From: Rhizobium sp.
Lineage (GTDB): Bacteria > Pseudomonadota > Alphaproteobacteria > Rhizobiales > Rhizobiaceae
Assembly (NCBI GenBank): GCA_002796995.1
Contig: PEKW01000002.1
Location: forward strand, 815,990 to 879,989
DNA length: 64,000 bases
Direction: 5' to 3'
The translations under genes were made by a program, and so were the position numbers. A model generated the notes under the pieces. That model was not told the DNA's origin. It saw only the letters and a program-made list of their open reading frames with translations, and did no database searches. Below are positions 35,776 to 44,279 of this stretch, one piece after another; within the stretch, counting starts at the first letter, position 1, and each line of letters starts with the position of its first letter.

Positions 35776-36159
35776 ATGAACGAGGACAACGCCCATTTCG
35801 CACCGGTCGATCCGGTCAAGGCCGGGCTGACCGCGTCCTGCCCGCGCTGCGGCCAGGGCCGGCTGTTCGACGGCTATTCGAAGGTCAAGCCACGCTGCAG
35901 CAATTGCGGCCTCGACTATTCCTTCGCCGATTCCGGCGACGGTCCGGCGATCTTCGTCATCCTGCTCGCCGATTTCCTCGTGGTCGGCCTCGCGGTCTGG
36001 ACCGAGCTGACCTATCAGCCGCCGGTCTGGCTGCATTTTGTCCTGTTCGGGCCCCTGGCGATCATCGTTTCGCTCTGGCTGCTGCGCACCATCAAGGCGA
36101 TGCTGATCGCCCTGCAGTACCGCAACAAGGCATCTCAGGGGGTGATCGATCGTGGCTGA
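35776..36159 (+). CDS. DUF983 zinc-ribbon membrane protein
   Basis: A 127-residue protein with a cytoplasmic zinc ribbon (CPRCGQGRLFDGY...CSNCGLDY, two CxxC pairs near residues 23-26 and 42-45) followed by two membrane helices (about 58-80 and 85-105). DUF983 proteins are regularly encoded beside aa3 oxidase genes in alphaproteobacteria; an assembly or stability role is inferred from context. ATG 35776 has AAAGGA upstream. It overlaps the SURF1 gene by eight bases. It begins a second unit after the cta terminator. Confidence 0.85.
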   Translation: MNEDNAHFAPVDPVKAGLTASCPRCGQGRLFDGYSKVKPRCSNCGLDYSFADSGDGPAIFVILLADFLVVGLAVWTELTYQPPVWLHFVLFGPLAIIVSLWLLRTIKAMLIALQYRNKASQGVIDRG

Positions 36160-36886
36160 GACGACGCGCCGCGGCCCTGTCCGGCTCGTCGTCACCGTCG
36201 TGGCGGTCGCCGTCGCGATGGCGATCCTGCTGTCGCTCGGCACCTGGCAGGTGAAGCGGCTCCATTGGAAGGAGGCTCTGATCGCCGACATCGAGGCGCG
36301 GCGCAACGCGGCCCCCCTCGATCTGGCCGGCATCGAGGCGATCCTGGCCAAGGGCGGCGACGTCGACTATCGCGCAGCCGCGGCCGAAGGCACCTACCTC
36401 AACGACAAGGAACGGCATTTTCTTGCCACCTTCCGCGGCCGCGCCGGCTTCTACGTCTACACGCCGCTCCAGCTTGCCGACGGCCGCTACCTGTTCATCA
36501 ACCGCGGCTTCGTGCCCTATGAACTGAAGGAGCCGGCAAAGCGTCCGCAAGGGCTGCTGGCCGGCCCGCAATCGGTCGAGGGGCTGGCCCGCGCCCGGCT
36601 GAGCGAAAAGCCGTCCTCGCTGGTGCCGGACAATGACGAGGGCAAGAACGTCTTCTACTGGAAGGATCTCGACCGCATGGCGGCGAGCACCGGGCTTGCG
36701 GCCGACAAGGTGCTGCCCTTCTTCCTCGATGCCGACGCGACTCCGGTCCCGGGCGGCATGCCGGAAGGCGGGGTCACCGAGATCGACCTGCCCAACAGCC
36801 ACCTGCAATATGCGATCACCTGGTACGGCTTGGCGCTGGCGCTGGCCGGCGTGGTGATCTACGGCGTGTTTCGCCGCAAGACTTGA
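36152..36886 (+). CDS. SURF1-family cytochrome oxidase assembly protein
   Basis: A 244-residue Surf1/Shy1 protein. Two membrane helices flank a periplasmic domain: the first at about 8-28 (VVTVVAVAVAMAILLSLGTWQVKRL), the last at about 218-238. Conserved SURF1 segments are LGTWQVKRLHWK, GFYVYTPLQLADGRYLFINRGFVP and the C-terminal PNSHLQYAITWYGLALAL. It helps insert heme a into subunit I. GTG start at 36152, overlapping DUF983. Confidence 0.92.
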   Translation: MAETTRRGPVRLVVTVVAVAVAMAILLSLGTWQVKRLHWKEALIADIEARRNAAPLDLAGIEAILAKGGDVDYRAAAAEGTYLNDKERHFLATFRGRAGFYVYTPLQLADGRYLFINRGFVPYELKEPAKRPQGLLAGPQSVEGLARARLSEKPSSLVPDNDEGKNVFYWKDLDRMAASTGLAADKVLPFFLDADATPVPGGMPEGGVTEIDLPNSHLQYAITWYGLALALAGVVIYGVFRRKT

Positions 36887-36964
36887 ACCTGGAGGACGGA
36901 GGGCGGCAAACGCCTCGCCGGCCTGTTCTGACGTACAAAGCGCCCGACGCGCCGAGGAGGACTG

Positions 36965-37330
36965 ATGAATCTCGTTGCCGATCTGCTGGTCGCCCTAGTG
37001 GCGCTTGAGCATGTCTATATCCTGGTGCTGGAAATGTTCCTGTGGACCAGGCCCGCGGGCCTCAAAGCCTTCGCCATGAAGCCGCCGCAGGCCGAGGCAA
37101 CCAAGGTGCTCGCCGCCAACCAGGGCCTCTACAACGGCTTTCTGGCGCTCGGCCTGTTCTGGGCGCTCGCCCAGCCGAACCCCGATTTCGCTTTCCAGCT
37201 GAAGCTGTTTTTCCTTGGCTGCGTCTTCGTCGCCGGCCTATATGGAAGCGTGACGGCATCGCGGAAGATCCTGTACATCCAGGCGCTTCCAGCCGTGCTC
37301 GCCCTGATCCTTGTCCTGCTGGCTGCCTGA
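36965..37330 (+). CDS. DUF1304 membrane protein
   Basis: A 121-residue protein with four membrane helices, beginning [24 protein letters not shown]. The conserved [17 protein letters not shown] in the middle is the DUF1304 hallmark. Function unknown. GAGGAG precedes the ATG. The gene follows SURF1 after 78 bases, and its TGA overlaps the ispH ATG by one base. Confidence 0.88.
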   Translation: MNLVADLLVALVALEHVYILVLEMFLWTRPAGLKAFAMKPPQAEATKVLAANQGLYNGFLALGLFWALAQPNPDFAFQLKLFFLGCVFVAGLYGSVTASRKILYIQALPAVLALILVLLAA

Positions 37331-38337
37331 TGATGAATGAAATTGTGTCCCGACCGCCCCTGACGATCCGCCTGTGCGGCCCGCGCGGCTTCTGCGCCGG
37401 CGTCGACCGCGCCATCCAGATCGTCGTCCTGGCGCTCAAGGGCTTCGGTGCCCCCGTCTATGTGCGCCACGAGATCGTCCACAACCGCTATGTGGTCGAG
37501 GGGCTGGAGGCCAAGGGTGCGGTCTTCGTCGAGGAACTCGACGAGATCCCCGCCGAGCACCGCGAAAAGCCGGTCGTCTTCTCCGCCCATGGCGTGCCGA
37601 AATCCGTGCCGGCTGACGCCCAGGCGCGCAATCTCTTCTATCTCGACGCGACCTGCCCGCTGGTCTCCAAGGTGCACAAACAGGCGATGCGCCACCAGCG
37701 CCTCGGCCGCCATGTCGTGCTGATCGGCCATGCCGGCCATCCGGAAGTGATCGGCACCATGGGGCAATTGCCGGAGGGCTCGGTGTCGCTGATCGAGACG
37801 ATCGAGGACGCCGACCGCTACCAGCCGGTCGATGCCGACAATCTCGGCTACGTCACCCAGACCACGCTCTCGGTCGACGACACCGCCGGCGTCATCAATC
37901 GGCTGCAGGAGCGCTTTCCCAATCTGACCGCGCCCTCGGCCGACAGCATCTGCTATGCCACGACCAACCGCCAGGAGGCGGTCAAGCAGGCGGCGCCCGG
38001 CTGCGACCTGTTCATCATCGTCGGCGCGCCCAATTCGTCCAACTCCAAGCGTCTGGTTGAAGTGGCGCTAAAGGCCGGCGCCAGGCGCTCGCTGCTGGTG
38101 CAGCGCGCCGCCGAAATCGACTGGGACGACATCGGCCCGATCGGCACGCTCGGCCTGTCTGCCGGCGCGTCCGCCCCGGAAGTGATCGTCAACGAGATCA
38201 TCGAGGCCTTCAAGGCTCGCTACGCCGCGACTATCGAGCTTGCCGAATTCTCGATCGAGAACGAGCATTTCCTCGTCAACCGCGAACTGCGCGACATCGA
38301 ACTCACCCACGACGACATGGCCTGGGTGAATGGGTGA
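37330..38337 (+). CDS. ispH: 4-hydroxy-3-methylbut-2-enyl diphosphate reductase
   Basis: A 335-residue IspH (LytB), the last enzyme of the MEP isoprenoid pathway, with an Fe-S cluster. The three cluster cysteines are in [11 protein letters not shown] (C22), [12 protein letters not shown] (about C110) and [10 protein letters not shown] (about C208). [22 protein letters not shown] and [12 protein letters not shown] line the active site. Translation is coupled to DUF1304 by the TGATG overlap. Heme a and ubiquinone need isoprenoids, so the gene fits its respiratory neighbourhood. Confidence 0.96.
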   Translation: MMNEIVSRPPLTIRLCGPRGFCAGVDRAIQIVVLALKGFGAPVYVRHEIVHNRYVVEGLEAKGAVFVEELDEIPAEHREKPVVFSAHGVPKSVPADAQARNLFYLDATCPLVSKVHKQAMRHQRLGRHVVLIGHAGHPEVIGTMGQLPEGSVSLIETIEDADRYQPVDADNLGYVTQTTLSVDDTAGVINRLQERFPNLTAPSADSICYATTNRQEAVKQAAPGCDLFIIVGAPNSSNSKRLVEVALKAGARRSLLVQRAAEIDWDDIGPIGTLGLSAGASAPEVIVNEIIEAFKARYAATIELAEFSIENEHFLVNRELRDIELTHDDMAWVNG

Positions 38338-38344
38338 GACGCGT

Positions 38345-38392
38345 CCGAGCGCGCCAAGCGCGCTCGGAGAAACGATCCGGGGAATCGTTTCT
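38345..38392. repeat. Two tandem perfect palindromes after ispH
   Basis: First hairpin: ten-base arms CCGAGCGCGC (38345-38354) and GCGCGCTCGG (38358-38367). It is immediately followed by a second: arms AGAAACGAT (38368-38376) and ATCGTTTCT (38384-38392). GCGTC flanks both ends. It may be a rhizobial REP-like element and could also end the ispH transcript. Confidence 0.65.
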
Positions 38393-38522
38393 AGCGTCGA
38401 ACGCCCGGAGCCCAAAGCGACGGGCCGGGATACGTTTCCGCATATCCCATTCGCCGAAATCCGTGCAATCGATCCGGTGAGTCGCCTCCAGCGCCGCGTC
38501 TTAGCGGCACGCTGCAAATCAT

Positions 38523-38565
38523 TGTTCTCTCGTGCAGCCTTGCAATATACACACGAAATGTGTAT
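38523..38565 (+). promoter_or_regulatory. hicAB promoter with overlapping operator
   Basis: TTGTTC (38523-38528) and TATACA (38546-38551) are 17 bases apart, a good sigma-70 promoter. A seven-base dyad ATACACA/TGTGTAT with a five-base spacer (38547-38565) overlaps the -10, ten bases before the hicA ATG. This is where HicB autorepression is expected. Confidence 0.55.
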
Positions 38566-38574
38566 TATCCCGGC

Positions 38575-38763
38575 ATGAGAAGCGCGGACGTGATCTCGGC
38601 TTTGCAACGTGACGGCTGGCTCCTGGTCGCGACCCGGGGAAGCCATCACCAGTTCAAGCATCCTGAAAAGCCTGGCCGCGTAACCGTTCCGCACCCCAAG
38701 CGCGATATCCCGCCCGGTACGCTGAAGAGCATCGAGAAGCAGTCCGGCTTGAAATTGAGGTGA
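38575..38763 (+). CDS. hicA: HicA mRNA interferase toxin
   Basis: A 62-residue HicA with a double-stranded-RNA-binding-like fold: MRSADVISALQRDGWLLVATRGSHHQFKHPEKPGRVTVPHP. The catalytic His lies in GSHHQF, and the VTVPHPKRDIPPGTLKSIEKQSGL end is typical. It cleaves mRNA when free of HicB. The ATG at 38575 gives family length. It is four bases from hicB and has its own promoter and operator. Confidence 0.92.
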   Translation: MRSADVISALQRDGWLLVATRGSHHQFKHPEKPGRVTVPHPKRDIPPGTLKSIEKQSGLKLR

Positions 38764-38766
38764 AAC

Positions 38767-39201
38767 ATGCAGCATTACATCGGCTTGATCCACAAGGATG
38801 CAGACAGCGATTTCGGCGTCTCCTTTCCCGATTTTCCCGGAGTGGTGACGGCTGGGACAGATCTCGATGATGCGCGACGGATGGCTGAGGAGGCTTTGGC
38901 TCTGCATGCCGAAGGCATGATCGAGGATGGCGAGGCGATTCCGGAGGCCTCCTCGCTCGAGGCGATCATGAGCGATCCGGCAAACCGGGAGGCCGTCGCG
39001 GTGCTCATCCCCTTGAAGTCTGCGGCAAGGAAGGCCGTGCGGTTGAATATCACGCTGCCGGAAGATGTCTTGCGGGAAATCGACGCCTATGCGGAAGCGC
39101 ATGGGCTGACCCGATCGGGATTTCTCGCCCAGGCAGCGCTGCGTCAGACGCGAGGCGACGACAATTCCGGCAGCATTCGCGGCTATGCTCTTTCGGCCTA
39201 G
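38767..39201 (+). CDS. hicB: HicB antitoxin
   Basis: A 144-residue HicB. The N-terminal partly degraded RNase-H-like domain ([41 protein letters not shown]) binds HicA. The C-terminal ribbon-helix-helix domain (about 98-135, [35 protein letters not shown]) binds DNA. It starts three bases after the hicA stop. It neutralises HicA and probably represses the operon through the upstream dyad. The pair is inserted between ispH and thrB, which are often close in relatives. Confidence 0.93.
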   Translation: MQHYIGLIHKDADSDFGVSFPDFPGVVTAGTDLDDARRMAEEALALHAEGMIEDGEAIPEASSLEAIMSDPANREAVAVLIPLKSAARKAVRLNITLPEDVLREIDAYAEAHGLTRSGFLAQAALRQTRGDDNSGSIRGYALSA

Positions 39202-39343
39202 CCCAGACCGTCAAGCACGCCCCTCGGCCAGTCCTCCCATTTCCTGTGCCATTTCTTCCTCGGCACTGGCACTCCGTTTTCCCCCGCTGTATGGCTTGCG
39301 CTATCATCGGCGGCACAGAGAACGCAGCGCGGGAATTTTTGAC

Positions 39344-40309
39344 GTGGCAGTCTACACCGACATCAACGAAATCGACCTCAAGGCCTTTCTCCAGCAGTAT
39401 GACGCCGGTGAACTCCTGTCCTACAAGGGCATTGCCGAAGGGGTCGAGAACTCCAACTTCCTGTTGCACACGTCGAAGGCGCCGCTGATCCTGACGCTCT
39501 ATGAGAAGCGGGTGGAGAAGAATGACCTGCCGTTTTTCCTCGGACTCATGCACCATCTCGCCGATCGCGGCCTGTCCTGCCCGCTGCCGCTGCCGCGCAG
39601 GGACGGCGCGCTGCTGGGCGAGCTGTCCGGCCGCCCGGCGGCGCTCATTTCCTTCCTGGAAGGCATGTGGCTGCGCAAGCCCGAGGCGAAGCACTGCCGG
39701 GAAGTGGGCAGGGCGCTTGCCGCCATGCATGTGGCCGGCGAAGGTTTTGACCTCAAGCGCCCCAATGCGCTGTCGCTCGAGGGATGGAATACGCTCTGGG
39801 CGAAGTCGAAGGACCGCGCCGACGAGGTCGAGACCGGGCTCGAGGCGGAGGTTGGCAATGAACTGGCCTTTCTGGCGGCCCACTGGCCGACGGACCTGCC
39901 GGAGGGCGTCATCCATGCCGACCTCTTCCCCGACAACGTCTTCTTCCTCGGTGACGACCTGTCCGGTCTGATCGACTTCTATTTCGCCTGCAACGACTTC
40001 CTCGTCTACGACCTGTCGATCTGCCTCAATGCCTGGTGCTTCGAGAAGGACGGCGCCTACAACATCACCAAGGGCATGGCGATGATCGAGGGCTATCAGT
40101 CCGTGCGTCCGCTCTCCGCGGCGGAGATCGAAGCCCTGCCCATCCTGTCGCGCGGCTCGGCCCTGCGCTTCTTCCTCACCCGGCTCTACGACTGGCTGAC
40201 CACGCCGGCCGGCGCCCTGGTGGTCAAGAAGGACCCGCTCGAATATCTGAAGAAATTGCGCTTCCACCAGAAGGTGGCGACCAGCGCCGAATACGGGCTC
40301 AAATCATGA
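39344..40309 (+). CDS. thrB: Homoserine kinase (ThrB, aminoglycoside-phosphotransferase fold)
   Basis: A 321-residue ThrB of the APH-like kind used by alphaproteobacteria. Signatures are [21 protein letters not shown], the catalytic loop [14 protein letters not shown] (HxD and N) and the metal motif [11 protein letters not shown]. It phosphorylates homoserine for threonine synthesis; thrC lies 10 kb further on. GTG at 39344 was chosen because [12 protein letters not shown] is the usual N-terminus. The stop overlaps the rnhA start (ATGA). Confidence 0.93.
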   Translation: MAVYTDINEIDLKAFLQQYDAGELLSYKGIAEGVENSNFLLHTSKAPLILTLYEKRVEKNDLPFFLGLMHHLADRGLSCPLPLPRRDGALLGELSGRPAALISFLEGMWLRKPEAKHCREVGRALAAMHVAGEGFDLKRPNALSLEGWNTLWAKSKDRADEVETGLEAEVGNELAFLAAHWPTDLPEGVIHADLFPDNVFFLGDDLSGLIDFYFACNDFLVYDLSICLNAWCFEKDGAYNITKGMAMIEGYQSVRPLSAAEIEALPILSRGSALRFFLTRLYDWLTTPAGALVVKKDPLEYLKKLRFHQKVATSAEYGLKS

Positions 40310-40776
40310 AGCATGTCGATATTTTCACTGATGGCGCCTGTTCGGGAAATCCCGGCCCGGGCGGCTGGGGCGCCGTCCTGCGCTATGGCGAGACGGAAAA
40401 GGAGCTGTTCGGCGGCGAGGCCGACACGACCAACAACCGCATGGAACTAATGGCGGCGATCTCCGCGCTGTCGGCCCTCAAGACCCCGTGCGAGATCGAC
40501 CTCTACACCGACAGCAAATATGTGATGGACGGCATCTCCAAGTGGATCTTCGGCTGGAAGAAGAACGGCTGGAGGACGGCCGACAAGAAGCCCGTCAAGA
40601 ATGGCGAGCTCTGGCAACAGCTCGACGTCGCCAACCAGAGCCATAAGGTCAAGTGGCACTGGGTCAAGGGCCATGCCGGCCATCCGGAGAACGAGCGCGC
40701 CGACGAGCTCGCCCGCAAGGGCATGGAACCCTTCAAGAAACCCAATCTCGGGCGCGCCTTGATGCAGGGCCGGTGA
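40306..40776 (+). CDS. rnhA: Ribonuclease HI
   Basis: A 156-residue RNase HI that cleaves RNA in RNA/DNA hybrids. The catalytic carboxylates are all present: D9 ([16 protein letters not shown]), E47 (NNRMELMA), D69 (YTDSKYV) and D133 (NERADELA), with His in [10 protein letters not shown]. It overlaps thrB by four bases (ATGA), so the two are co-translated. Confidence 0.96.
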   Translation: MKHVDIFTDGACSGNPGPGGWGAVLRYGETEKELFGGEADTTNNRMELMAAISALSALKTPCEIDLYTDSKYVMDGISKWIFGWKKNGWRTADKKPVKNGELWQQLDVANQSHKVKWHWVKGHAGHPENERADELARKGMEPFKKPNLGRALMQGR

Positions 40777-40929
40777 GGGCAGGCGTTGTTGCCCGGTCTT
40801 GAGTGACGAGCGGTCGCCTGGATCGGCACCTTCTCCCGTGTTCGGGCATAGCCTCGCTTTCCCTCCTTGCCATCTCGCCCGTTGGCCCTATCCTGCCTTG
40901 GCAAAAGACCACACAGGGAGAGACACACC

Positions 40930-41238
40930 ATGATCCAGCACTGCGTGTTCCTGCGCTTCAAGGCGGCGACGCAAGAGGCCGAGAAGCAGGCGATCTATGA
41001 AGGCATTGCGGCGCTGAAGGGCGTCGTTCCGGGCATGCTGGACGTCAAGTTCGGCCCGAATGTCTCGCCGGAGGGCCTGAACGGCGGCTATCTCGACGGC
41101 TTCATCATCACCTTCGAGGACGCTATGGTGCGGGACTATTATCTCAAGCACCCCGACCACGTCGTCGTCGGCGACCGCATCGTCAAGGCGACCGACGGCG
41201 GACTGTCCGGCGTGCTCGTTTTCGACATGGAGATCTAA
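40930..41238 (+). CDS. Stress-responsive alpha/beta-barrel (Dabb) family protein
   Basis: A 102-residue protein with the Dabb dimeric ferredoxin-like fold: MIQHCVFLRFKAATQEAEKQAIYEGI, then GFIITFEDAMVRDYYLKHPDHVVVGDRI, where the YLxHPxH motif is diagnostic. Function unknown; relatives include plant stress proteins and small decarboxylases. GGGAGAG precedes the ATG. It overlaps the convergent TetR gene by four bases at the stop codons. Confidence 0.85.
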   Translation: MIQHCVFLRFKAATQEAEKQAIYEGIAALKGVVPGMLDVKFGPNVSPEGLNGGYLDGFIITFEDAMVRDYYLKHPDHVVVGDRIVKATDGGLSGVLVFDMEI

Positions 41239-41927
41239 CCGGGATCACCGTCCAAATCGGCGCGGCGCCTGGCATGCCCCGGATCCTTCCGCAGCCTGTC
41301 CATGAACAGGTCGAGCGAACGCACCATCTGCTCTTCTGGCGGTCGGCGCACCTGCCATTCGGGATAGTGGCCGTCGATCCACAGCCGGGCAAGGCCGTAG
41401 GCGAAGCCGCGCAATGTCACCATCAGATCGTCGGCGTGGATGTCGGCGGACAACTCGCCGCAACTGCGGGCCCGCTCGATCAGGTCGACCATCAGCCGGC
41501 GGATGGCCTCGTTTTCGTCGACAAGCCGCGCCGACGACTGGAAGTCGATCAGTGTCCGTGAACTGACGATCTGGAAATGCGTCGGGTTTTCCGTCGCCCA
41601 GCGCAGATAGCCGCGCCCGATGGCGCGCAATTGTTCCAGCGGGGAGCGCTCGCCAGCCTCAGCCAAGGCATCCGCCACGGCTGCGGTCAGTCGCGAGATG
41701 GCCTGCTCGGCGACGGCCGTGAGCAGCGCGCTCTTGCTGGCGAAATGTCGGAACGGCGCACCGGATGACACACCAGCCTTTCGGGCGACGTCGCGGACGG
41801 AGACATTCTCGACGCCTTTTTCCTCGATCAGTGCAATCGTGGCTGCAATCAGCGCCTCGACCAGATTGCCGTGGTGATAGCGCCCGGACGGTCCAGTCTG
41901 GCGTGGAGAAGCATTGCGATTCGTCAT
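41235..41927 (-). CDS. TetR-family regulator
   Basis: A 230-residue repressor. The N-terminal HTH (about residues 20-65) reads LVEALIAATIALIEEKGVENVSVRDVARKAGVSSGAPFRHFASKSALLTAV. The C-terminal ligand domain is of the WHG type (RGYLRWATENPTHFQIV). It is divergent from a ferric-reductase-like membrane gene; two palindromes sharing TGCTTACAT lie between, so it probably represses both itself and that gene. Confidence 0.88.
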   Translation of the reverse strand: MTNRNASPRQTGPSGRYHHGNLVEALIAATIALIEEKGVENVSVRDVARKAGVSSGAPFRHFASKSALLTAVAEQAISRLTAAVADALAEAGERSPLEQLRAIGRGYLRWATENPTHFQIVSSRTLIDFQSSARLVDENEAIRRLMVDLIERARSCGELSADIHADDLMVTLRGFAYGLARLWIDGHYPEWQVRRPPEEQMVRSLDLFMDRLRKDPGHARRRADLDGDPG

Positions 41928-41957
41928 GATTTCATCCTAGCACGTGATCACGATTGC

Positions 41958-42015
41958 GTAAGCGGTGCTTACATCCCTTGATGAACGAGAATTCGCATGT
42001 AATCATTGCTTACAT
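41958..42015. promoter_or_regulatory. Two probable TetR operators
   Basis: Site 1: GTAAGC-GGT-GCTTAC (41958-41972). Site 2: ATGTAA and TTACAT with seven bases between (41997-42015). Both contain TGCTTACAT in the same orientation and lie between the divergent TetR and membrane-protein genes, 27-84 bases before the latter. Confidence 0.6.
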
Positions 42016-42041
42016 TCACTGAGCCACGGAGCGCGGAAAAC

Positions 42042-42647
42042 ATGCGATATCTTCTCGAAGGAGGGCGTCTGACCCTCACTGTCACCATCATTCTTCTCGC
42101 CGCGGTGCTGGTGCCGTTTTTCCTTCTGGATGATGTGGTGGCGAGCACGCGCATGATCATCCGTGGGACGGCCCGAACCTCACTGCTGCTGTTCCTGATG
42201 GCATTCGTGGCCTCGGCCATGGTCCGGGTGTTTCCGGGCTGGCTAACCAACTGGCAAAGGCGGAACCGCCGCTATCTCGGACTGGCTTTTGCCGTGTCGC
42301 ACGGCCTGCACCTTGTGGCAATCATCGCCTTTGCTCGGCTGGATCCGGTTGCCTTCTGGCAGGTGACGAACACGTCCATGGTGGTGACCGGCGGTCTCGC
42401 CTACCTGTTCATCGCCGCCATGGCGGCCACCTCGCTCGACCGCGCCCCGGCCTTGATCGGCATGCGTGCCTGGTCGCTGCTGCATCGGATGGGCGCCTGG
42501 TACATCTGGCTTTCCTTTGCCGTCGCCTTCGGCCGGCGCGCGGCAATCGACCCGGCCTATTGGCCGGCCATGCTGCTGATCGCCGCTGCCCTTGTCATTC
42601 GCATCCTGGCCTGGGTTCGGATGCGGCGGCAGGTGCTTCGGGCGTGA
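42042..42647 (+). CDS. Ferric-reductase-like heme membrane protein
   Basis: A 201-residue protein with six predicted membrane helices, matching the ferric reductase-like transmembrane domain. Candidate heme-ligand histidines are AFAVSHGLHLVAI (two His on one helix) and SLLHRMGAWYIW. No FAD/NAD domain is attached, so it resembles MsrQ or YedZ-like membrane cytochromes more than a complete reductase. No msrP partner is adjacent. Regulation by the divergent TetR is likely. ATG 42042 was chosen over 42006 because the upper stretch overlaps operator site 2's promoter region. Confidence 0.75.
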   Translation: MRYLLEGGRLTLTVTIILLAAVLVPFFLLDDVVASTRMIIRGTARTSLLLFLMAFVASAMVRVFPGWLTNWQRRNRRYLGLAFAVSHGLHLVAIIAFARLDPVAFWQVTNTSMVVTGGLAYLFIAAMAATSLDRAPALIGMRAWSLLHRMGAWYIWLSFAVAFGRRAAIDPAYWPAMLLIAAALVIRILAWVRMRRQVLRA

Positions 42648-42674
42648 CGCCCCGCAGCTGCGGCGGGGCGTTTT
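42647..42674. terminator. Terminator between convergent genes
   Basis: Nine-base arms ACGCCCCGC and GCGGGGCGT with a seven-base loop, ending in TTTT, and beginning at the last base of the ferric-reductase-like stop codon. Faces the end of the peroxiredoxin gene. Confidence 0.75.
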
Positions 42675-42689
42675 GCGGCTTCGGCTGCC

Positions 42690-43181
42690 TCAGCCGTTCA
42701 GCTGTTCCAGCATCGCCGCGGCACCCGAGACGGTGGCCTGGCCGGGGTTTTCCTCGACGTTCAGGGACTTCACCACACCGTCGTCCACCAGCATGGAATA
42801 GCGCTTCGAGCGCACGCCGAGGCCGCCGCCGGACAGGTCGGCATCAAGGCCGAGCGCCTTGGTGAAGGCGGCGTTCCAGTCGGCGAGGAAGTGGATCTTG
42901 CCCATGCCGCCGCTCTGCTGCGCCCAGGCGCCCATGACGTGCCAGTCGTTGACCGAGATGACGGCGATGTCGTCGACGCCGCGGGCGAGGATAGCGTCGC
43001 GGTTTTCCAGGTATCCGGGAAGGTGGTTGAGCGTGCATGTGGGGGTGAAAGCGCCGGGCACGGCGAACAGCACGACCCGTTTGCCCTTGAACAGATCGTC
43101 GGTCGAAAGCTCGACCGCGCCGTCGACCGTCTTCTCCTTGAAGGTGGCCTGCGGCAGGCGGTCGCCGATTGCGATGGTCAT
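42690..43181 (-). CDS. Prx5-type peroxiredoxin
   Basis: A 163-residue peroxiredoxin. The peroxidatic cysteine is in VPGAFTPTCTLNHLPGY (about residue 49), with ISVNDWHVMGAWAQ and the typical SKRYSMLVDDGVVKSLNVEE end. It reduces hydroperoxides, usually with glutaredoxin or thioredoxin. GAGGAGA precedes the ATG. It is 69 bases downstream of a DsbD-N-like gene on the same strand, a likely transcript partner in thiol chemistry. Confidence 0.92.
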   Translation of the reverse strand: MTIAIGDRLPQATFKEKTVDGAVELSTDDLFKGKRVVLFAVPGAFTPTCTLNHLPGYLENRDAILARGVDDIAVISVNDWHVMGAWAQQSGGMGKIHFLADWNAAFTKALGLDADLSGGGLGVRSKRYSMLVDDGVVKSLNVEENPGQATVSGAAAMLEQLNG

Positions 43182-43250
43182 GAAAGTCTCCTCGCTGGTT
43201 TCGGGCAGGCCGGGTTCGGTCCGCCGTTCGCCGCGAAATATAGATTGACG

Positions 43251-44081
43251 CTAGTCAAAGGCAAGCGTGGTTTCCATGGCCCGCCCGCCGGTCTTGATCA
43301 GCAGACCCCAGTGCTTGCCGTGGATGTCGTATTTGCGCGGCAGGCCGCTGATCGGCAGGGCGACGGTGAGCGCATTGCCGTCCAGCCGGCGCTCGCCGTC
43401 GGCAAAGAAGACATGCCCGCTCGGACCCGTGACGAAGATCTCGGCTTCGTCCGGTGCGGTGCCTTCGGGCACGTTCAGCGTCAGAGACAGCTGCTTGCCG
43501 TCACTCGACAACGCATGCGACTTCACCGCCAGATCCGGGGAGGGGGGCTCGGGTAAGGTTTTGAGTGCCGCGGCCACGATCTCCGCCTCCTCGGCCTTTG
43601 CCGTTTCGCTGAGCGTCAGCGAGAGCTGGAATTCGGCCTGGAAGGGAATGCAGATATTGCGGCAGAGGCCGATGAAGACGGAGGCCTTCAGTTCTCCGGA
43701 GGACGAACTGCCCGCGGGGCCGGACAGAACCAGCGGCAGGGTCACGGGCGCGTCATAACCAATGTCGCGCAGGTCGCCATTGTCGATCCGTTTCGGCACG
43801 GGATAGCCGATGTCGTTCAGCGTATAGCCGCTGCCCGGGGCAAGCGTGATCGAGGGCGGTATGCCGGCATCGCCGGGCTCGCGCCAATAGGTGATCCAGC
43901 CGGGCGACGGTTCGATCTGCAGGGCGGCGGCGCGCTTGCCGTCGGCATCCGCCGGCAGCACGACGAGACGCATGCGGCCGCCTTCGTTCAGCGCCCATTC
44001 GCTGCTCTCCGCCCTTGCGGCGGCAACGAGGCCGAGCAGGGTTCCGCTCAGTGCAATCAGGGCGAGGAAAGGTCGGCGCAT
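43251..44081 (-). CDS. Periplasmic DsbD N-terminal-domain-like protein
   Basis: A 276-residue exported protein. The signal peptide covers about residues 1-21 (ends AARA). The domain matches the thiol-disulfide interchange protein DsbD alpha domain: PSPGWITYWREPGDAGIPPSI, YPVPKRIDNGD and the redox pair in GLCRNICIPFQAEF (C-x3-C). The membrane and thioredoxin parts of DsbD are absent, so a separate CcdA-like donor is needed. ATG 44081 is preferred; 44102 or 44105 are alternatives. Upstream of the peroxiredoxin gene. Confidence 0.8.
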   Translation of the reverse strand: MRRPFLALIALSGTLLGLVAAARAESSEWALNEGGRMRLVVLPADADGKRAAALQIEPSPGWITYWREPGDAGIPPSITLAPGSGYTLNDIGYPVPKRIDNGDLRDIGYDAPVTLPLVLSGPAGSSSSGELKASVFIGLCRNICIPFQAEFQLSLTLSETAKAEEAEIVAAALKTLPEPPSPDLAVKSHALSSDGKQLSLTLNVPEGTAPDEAEIFVTGPSGHVFFADGERRLDGNALTVALPISGLPRKYDIHGKHWGLLIKTGGRAMETTLAFD

Positions 44082-44279
44082 TTTCGCGGGCTCGAGACAC
44101 ATCATGGACCAGCCGTTTAGCCCAAGCCTCGCCGCTCCACCAGTAACGCTTGCGGGACCGGGATCATTTTTAGTTGATTGATCGGCCATCCTGCCCCATC
44201 TTCCTCTAATAGACGGGATCCGCGCAGGACCATCCGGTCTCGAACCAGCACCCCGGCAGGGGCCAGTGGAGGGTGGAAT

